64,000 bases of DNA, taken from assembly GCA_022605405.1 (NCBI GenBank), contig JABYQQ010000009.1:868001-932000 (forward strand), read 5' to 3'. Within the stretch, counting starts at the first letter, position 1. Every line of letters begins with the position of its first letter. The notes under the pieces were generated by a model. The model had not been told where the DNA came from. It worked only from the letters and a program-made list of their open reading frames with translations, and made no database searches. Source of the DNA: Earliella scabrosa. Taxonomy: Eukaryota; Basidiomycota; Agaricomycetes; Polyporales; Polyporaceae. Shown piece after piece: positions 57,873-64,000 of this stretch. Both the position numbers and the translations under genes were made by a program.

Positions 57873-60800
57873 GTTCGGGATGCGCTGTTTTGAGCCTCCT
57901 CGTGAGCTGCTGAACGCGTGAACGCACGACTCCGGCCCTGGTCGTCCCCGTGCAGCATGCCTTGCCTACTGCTCGCCTCCGCATCCTTGCTCGGGACCCG
58001 GGTTGTGCACGCGCACCGTACTCGGACTAGCACCTCCTGCTCTTATATACTCGCTCGCTCTGAGTAATCCCCTGCAGGGTCCCCTCCTTCCCGACTCCGA
58101 GTCCCACAGCGATAATATCACCAGCGCCGCGGAGGGACGGGGCAAACACACACAAGTCTTACCTGCGGCACATCCGTCCGTCGCGAGCGCCGCCAGGCAA
58201 GCTTTAGCCTCCCAGCTCGCCAGGCTTTAGACTTTGCCTCCGCGCAGCGCCCGACGAGGCGCGGCGGCCCGGCCGACTGCTGTGGCAGCCTCATTTCGGG
58301 TTTTGATACCGCACGGAGTTGTCGCGCTCGGGTAACAGACAAGTGGCTTGGTGCGTGGTGGACCTCAAGGCTGGAGACAACGTAAGGACGCAAGCGCAAG
58401 CGGGGCGACGGCCGCGCCGTGAGTACTACGCGACGGCTGCGCGGAGGTGTACGGTTTCAATTGCAACGGGTCAGATCCATCTTATTGGTGGTGAACGGTA
58501 TGTATATGTATTCCCGCCGGCGCGACGTGCGCCCACAAAGGAGGCCGCGGCGGGGAGCCATACTTATGGGTAAGGGTCAGCACGGTAAGCAGGCACTAGT
58601 GCTATCAGTGCTAGGGGAAAGAGGGTCGGTTTGACAGGCTGTGACAAGTTAGGGCCGCGGAATACAAATAGGTGCGCACTAGCAGGTTCGAGTATGGAGA
58701 CGTACCGACGGCTTCAACGTTCAAGCTTTCAAGCTCTCGAGTGCACCGCACGTACACTGCGGAGGCAAGAAAGTTCTTGAAGTTGGAACGTCGGCATCCC
58801 GGTGTCTGTGGACTGGAGCGAATGGAATTGGTACTTGCTCTACGCGTCCACCAAGGTCCACCACTCCAGAACGACATGGCTCTCGCGAGCAGCAAATCGA
58901 CGCTACGCATGGATCATTGGATGCGAGCATGCGCAGTCCGGGGTCGGCAGACTTCGATGCAAACGACACGGTCCTGGTCCACCACATGAGCGACGGTCCC
59001 CGGCGCACGCGAGCTCCACACACGCATTCTGTTCCCTGTATCTTGGGCGTCGGGCGAGAAGTAGTATTGGTGGAGCCAGAGTCCAGGCCTCATGCACATG
59101 GGCCTCCCGCCTCGAGCTCGTGAAGAGGAGTCGAGGACGGCGTCCGCGCACAAAGTTCGTCACCTCCGTCATCGGCGTCATACCTCGCGCGTTGAATCTC
59201 TTGCCCCACACTTAGGTTGTACGCGTGCATACAACGCTGAGCTCGATCTGACGCGCCGCTCAGGTTGGCGACCGTGCTAAGTGGACTGTGCGCGCACTGG
59301 CACGGTCGCGACGAGTACCAAAGTTGCCAAGCTTCAAAGCAACGTTTGTTGTTGGACGCTCCCGATCTTCGCTCTTCCATCCTCTCTTACCTCTACGGGG
59401 ACGGGGAGGATCTGTACCTGAGACTCCAGGAGCATGATGCATGATGAGCCGGCGGTATCATCGCATGCCTCGCGCTCCTTAGTCTGAAGTCACTGGTCAG
59501 TACCCAAGTGACCAAACGTTTCCTTACCTCCATCCGTCCTCAGAACACGCAACACCGCATCAAGACTCTAGAGAAAGCCAAACTGCGCCCATCCGGTATT
59601 CCAAGTTCCAACGCCGTCGCGCGGCCAGTCCGAAGTCGAATCCCCGTGCGAGCGCCGGTCCGGAACTTGCCTGCTTCCCTTCCGCGCAGCGGTTCCCCGT
59701 AAGTCCGCGCTTTCTTCCATCTTCAACTGGCACTGCACTTGACCAGTCTGCTGCAGCGGTCAGCCATTCGACGTCACCCATGGTGGTCGGCAGCTTCGGA
59801 TTCGCAGAGGAGCCCTCGCACTCGCATGCGCGCACGCGGCCGCAGCGGCGTAATGCCGGTTTGTGTATACACGGTCGTACGTACTCAGCTGGGCTCGGGG
59901 AACTCCAACTCGTGCGTACGTGCACTCGCGTTTTGTAATAGCAGCACTGACCTGCTCTCCTATCTCCCTATATCCCTATGCAGATACAGTTCACTCAGCG
60001 GGCGTCGAGATAAGCCCGCCTCGAGGACCTTCGAGTAAGTAATCCCAGGGGGCCAACGCCGTCCGCGATCGCGTTTCAACGTTTCGACTCGCGAGCCCAA
60101 TACAAATCGCTCACGACATCCGTGGTGCGCCCTCCTTCCAACTCGCGTATGTCCGTCCGTCCGTCCCCGCGCGCTCTCCCCTGCTCCCCTACTCGCCGCC
60201 TCGCCGCCTCGTCATCCCCGAGCTCTCACTTTACCTCGCGAGTGGCGAGTGACGCGGACGACTTCTGCATCACGCAGCGCGCACAGTCACACAGCCCGAG
60301 GGCGGACACGCCCATACGCAGCAGCGTGCATTCATCGCGTCCCCCGTCGGCGGGCGGTGGAGATGAGGTCGGTGTTCCGCCGGCGCGCGGCGCCCCTGCT
60401 CGCCTCCCCCGCACTGCTGACATGCACCGACAGCTCGTACGGCGTGGTGCCTCCCATTGGCTCGCCCCGCGTCGATGTGCTTCGACGGTTCGACCCCCGT
60501 CAGCGCGTCAGCGGGATCACCCGCTCGCGCACAGGGCCGAGCAGTCGTGGTTCGTGCCCGGTCGTCGGTGCGCACGGCGATCATCATCTATGTACATACC
60601 CACCCATGGATGGCCGGGGCCTCCGGTGACTTGTACAGTGCTTCACCCTGGTTGCAAGGGATCGGGGATTGCAAGCCATCGCCATGTCGTCAGCGCATGC
60701 ATCGACCCCTTCCCCCTCCCCCTTCCCCCCTATCCGGATTCGCGCGCAGACGATCGCACGCGCGAGGAGCGGCGCTCACCTAGGTGCGCGCATCGGGGAA

Positions 60801-63800
60801 CGTGCAAGCCTTGCGCGACGGTGCGCGTGCGTGCGTCGACCCGCACAGGCTTCCCTTCCCATCCGCCCTCATCTCGCCGGTGCGTTGACGCGTGCGCCGT
60901 ACGGTGTGTTGCTCTGACGGAAGGCGGAAGCTGAGCTCGCAGCTATGCAGGCTGATCGTGTTTCAACAAGCACGGCGAACCCAACGACTTACAACGGCTC
61001 CGCATGAAAGTACGGCGTTGCACGTCTGCGCCACAACTGGGCTCCCCCGCACTCGGTGGAGCTTCTTGCGAAGCCGAATGCGGGGATGGAACGCGCGCGA
61101 GCCGAACAGCTCGCGATGCGTGCTCTGCTCCTTGCCCTGCTCTGCTCGAATCTGGGACAGAGCACGCCCCACGTGCCGAGCGGTGCCGGACACGAACCCA
61201 ACGCAGAACGGGCGAGGAGAACGAGCGCGAGCACGAGCAGGCACCGATGCGCGAAACTCCGGGAGACCCGCCCCGTCTTAGGCATCTCAACCACCGCCGA
61301 TGTCACCCCCTGGGCCAGCGTGCTCGCGCACGCATCGGTCAGGAGCAGGGCTTCGCGGCGTTCGGCTCGTGTGCTCGGGAGCGCAGGAGCATGGTGAAAC
61401 CCCGTCCTGGGTTCTGCGCGTGCGTTGGTGCCACGGGCGTGCTATGCATAGCGCGTCGCTGCCTCGACGGGGCTATCGGCGAGGCAGGGGCAGCCTTCGT
61501 GCGAGGAAGGCGAGCCTGTTTGCGAGCTTGCACCATTGGGCTCTCATCGGGATCCGGCAGCGAAGCGGCGTTGCGGGTACTCACTCAAGCTCAAGTACGC
61601 ACATTCACTGTGCGCGATCGCGCGTCGGCCCGGGCTGTTCGGCTCAGAGGCGAGGTGCGAAGAGGAGGCTGGCGGGGGCGAGTCTCGCCTGCCATCGCAG
61701 CGGTGGAGTTGGGCCTACGTCAGAGCGAGGGCCGATGGGATCTGTGCAGAGGGCAATCGTCCGTCGATCGACTCGCCGCATGTCGCGGGCGTTCCAGTGG
61801 AAGAGTCCGTCGAGAGTTTGGCCATGGACGGAGGCTTCTCTCTTACGCGTTCGACGCTGCTTCATTGATCGCTCTCGCTCTCGCCCTCGCTCGCTCTCTT
61901 CTCTTCGACGGATCGAAGGAGGATTAGGGAGGTCGCGGGGCGTGGGTGCACAGACGGCTCTGATAGACTGCGAGCCCATGTCCGACTCCCATCTCCCACC
62001 GATCCCACCCACTCACCATCCTCTCTCCTTTTCGCGACATACGCCCGCTGCCCATCACGCGGCCCCGCGCACTCCCAAGCTCCCGCGCCCCGCGTGCTCA
62101 TCTAGCTCTCGCCTGCGTCCCCCACCGCTATCCCATCTGTCCCTTATGCGCACTTCTCCGAGCTGTCTTGGATCCCGGCCATCCAACGCACGCGATTGGC
62201 TCGCGGGGGATGTCATCTACGTACATGGGTTCGCGACGGTCCGCCTGGCGTGTCAAAAGAGCCCGCAGCCAATGCCCTCGAGCGCGCGGGTTCTCAGGCG
62301 GCGTTGGGCCAATCGCGCGCGGCGCGGGACGCGCAGCCAACGAGCGTGCGCGGTTCTCATGCAGGCGACAAGACCTCTCGTCGCGATCCCACCGACATCG
62401 GGCTCCGCCCGCGCTGAGCGATACCGTATACGTGTGTGCTGACACTGGGACAGGGTGCTGTTCTACCCGATTGGGCAGGAGGTGGGCTATATGTCCGCAC
62501 ATGGACTTATCCCTCGCGACTCCGCAACCCCGCAACCCCGCACTCCGAGTACTCGCGCGCTGACCTGGGCGTACATGCATTCAGTTGGTAGTTGGCATTG
62601 GGCAGTGGTGATGCCTTTCTCGCACCTCCGTGAGAGCGGAACGCGCTCGCTCGTTCGCGCGTGTGTGTGTGGGCCTACGGCGTACGCCGCGCCCGAGACG
62701 TGCTCGGACGGATCGATGGCATCTCGGATTGACGGGCGACGGACACGGGATCAGTCGGAGGTCGAGCACGCACTGCCTCTTCATTTCACTAGTCCTAGTC
62801 AATGGTCACTACTTCGACTACATAGTAGTCGCTCCGCGCCATCTATCCAACTATCCAATACGATGTACTGTACATGCATGTGTTACAGTTCCGGTGCTGG
62901 TCGTATCACTACTATCTCGAGGGCGCAGCACTGGCACGCTCCGCGATCCCCGCATCGCATTGACAGAAGTAGAAGTAGCACGCCTGAGTTGGATAAGCTT
63001 GGATACCTCGCCCGTGCACGGATCATAATCACGGTCGTGCATCGTGCAGCGTGATACTGATACACGGATGGATGCACCATGGATGGAAGGAAGGAGCCCG
63101 CGTGGGGAATCTGGTCGACACGAGTGACGAGCCACGCACTGCGAGAGGGCTGGAAGGCAGACATGTCCGAACGAGGCAGGTCTAGCTTGTCGACGACTCG
63201 ACGTGATTCGTGAACATTCAGAGGCCTGAGGCCGGGTGTACTCCCCCCCTTCCAAGTTCCCGCTGCTACCGCCGCCGTCGCCGCCAATCCGTCACGCGCG
63301 GGGCTTCTCTCGAGCGTGCCTCTCGAGTCTGTCCACCCCTTCCCCTTGTCCCTGTCGCGTCGACTTCTCGCGTGGTCTGCGGGGCCGCCCTACGTGCGCA
63401 CGCAGAAGCACTTCAGCGTCCACCGGTCACGGTTGGCACGTCGCTCGATCATCGCGGTCGGTGCCAGGTGCAGGTGCAGGAGATTAACGGCCCCACAGCC
63501 TCCCCCGCCCCGGACTTCAGATCTTCAGAGCGGGCATATTGGCTCCGAAGGGATGACGATCTGGCAGTTGCACGCTGAACGTGTCTGGGTGATTGATCAT
63601 CTCGTCTCTCGCGATCGGCGGTGGGGAAGGGGGGGGAGGGGTTGGAGCTGTGGCCAGCGCGCGTGCGCGTCCCGGGATGAGACGGACAGGACTTGGGGAG
63701 CGTAGCGCGTGGCGCGTGCCGGTGATTGGAAGGTTGGAAGGTTGGAAGGTTGGCGCTCGTCTAGATAGAGAGGTAGAGAGAGTTTGCGTGGGTAGGTACA

Positions 63801-64000
63801 TATCCGCACTCCCCGCGCGATTTGCAGCTCGCGAGTCGTATGTAGCGCGTAAGCAGGGACAAGGGGCGAGGGGCGAGGACCCAGGGGCGTGTGTGGCTGG
63901 AGGCTGACATGACAGCGCGATTCGGAGCAGGCGCGTGCATCATGATCTGAGCCTTGAGGGGGGGAGGGGGGACGCGCACGAAGGTTTTGCTCGCTCGTTC
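57873..64000. other. GC-rich gene-poor stretch to the window end
   Basis: No gene could be supported. The longest ORFs (270 aa from 60122, 307 aa from 61004, 380 aa from 61300, all plus) overlap each other in different frames, are rich in Arg/Ala/Ser/Pro and match no family I know. Simple repeats include GTCCGTCCGTCC near 60150 and the TTGGAAGG run at 63726-63753. Confidence 0.35.
63726..63753 (+). repeat. TTGGAAGG tandem repeat, 3.5 units
   Basis: Three perfect copies of the 8-mer TTGGAAGG followed by TTGG. Directly visible; no function assigned. Confidence 0.8.

Noticed and set aside
60122..62442. Three overlapping plus-strand ORFs of 270-380 aa
   Set aside because: Different frames over the same DNA, with random Arg/Ala/Ser composition and no motif; expected by chance in GC-rich sequence.
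1..64000. tRNA, rRNA and CRISPR arrays
   Set aside because: Box-B-like GTTCGA sites (for example near 36601 and 60484) lack a foldable tRNA upstream, no rRNA sequence was seen, and no regularly spaced repeats occur.
35524..64000. Mating-type pheromone precursor genes in the gene desert
   Set aside because: I looked for short ORFs ending in a CaaX box and for seven-helix receptor or homeodomain motifs and found none.
35524..64000. Repeat-induced point mutation as the cause of gene loss
   Set aside because: The region is rich in CpG and G+C, the opposite of the expected signature.

Overview
The window looks like nuclear DNA of a basidiomycete, probably a wood-decay agaricomycete. The DNA is GC-rich. 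Genes are split by many 50-80 nt GT-AG introns with GTGCGT/GTGAGT/GTACGT donors, some exons are only 1-17 nt long, and protein families match that group. This assignment is inference; no marker gene in the window fixes the species.

Bases 1-33.6 kb are gene-dense and dominated by ten divergent paralogs of one F-box/leucine-rich-repeat-like family (about 550-596 aa), at 174-2017(-), 5372-7224(+), 8544-10309(-), 11027-12851(-), 13602-15422(+), 15594-17344(-), 23131-24960(+), 25400-27217(+), 27775-29521(+) and 29841-31552(-). All ten have one phase-0 intron at the same place, right after the F-box, and share two conserved C-terminal blocks. An eleventh F-box gene (32421-33563) is of a different type. 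Between them lie a 13-exon MFS transporter (2468-5148), a small polar protein of unknown function (17728-18362), a cyclopropane-fatty-acid-synthase-like methyltransferase (19809-22389), a decayed M36 fungalysin remnant (7568-8010) and small inverted-repeat elements (8110-8396, 22604-22725).

At 33956-35523 is a complete SLC25 mitochondrial carrier of 13 exons in 1.6 kb, three of them 10-11 nt long. From about 35.5 kb to the end the DNA is gene-poor. The only gene I can defend there is a minus-strand Ecl1-like zinc-finger gene (51167-52983). The rest is GC- and CpG-rich sequence with random long ORFs, simple repeats, and two adjacent TIR elements flanked by TA (56611-57542 and 57592-57870).

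The F-box proteins are expected to be substrate adaptors of SCF ubiquitin ligases, with the divergent repeat region choosing the target. The transporter, methyltransferase, carrier and Ecl1-like gene look like ordinary single-copy genes and do not form an evident pathway with the array. The most unusual signals are a predicted single-nucleotide exon in the methyltransferase gene, the microexon-rich carrier gene, and the unnamed conserved C-terminal module of the F-box paralogs.
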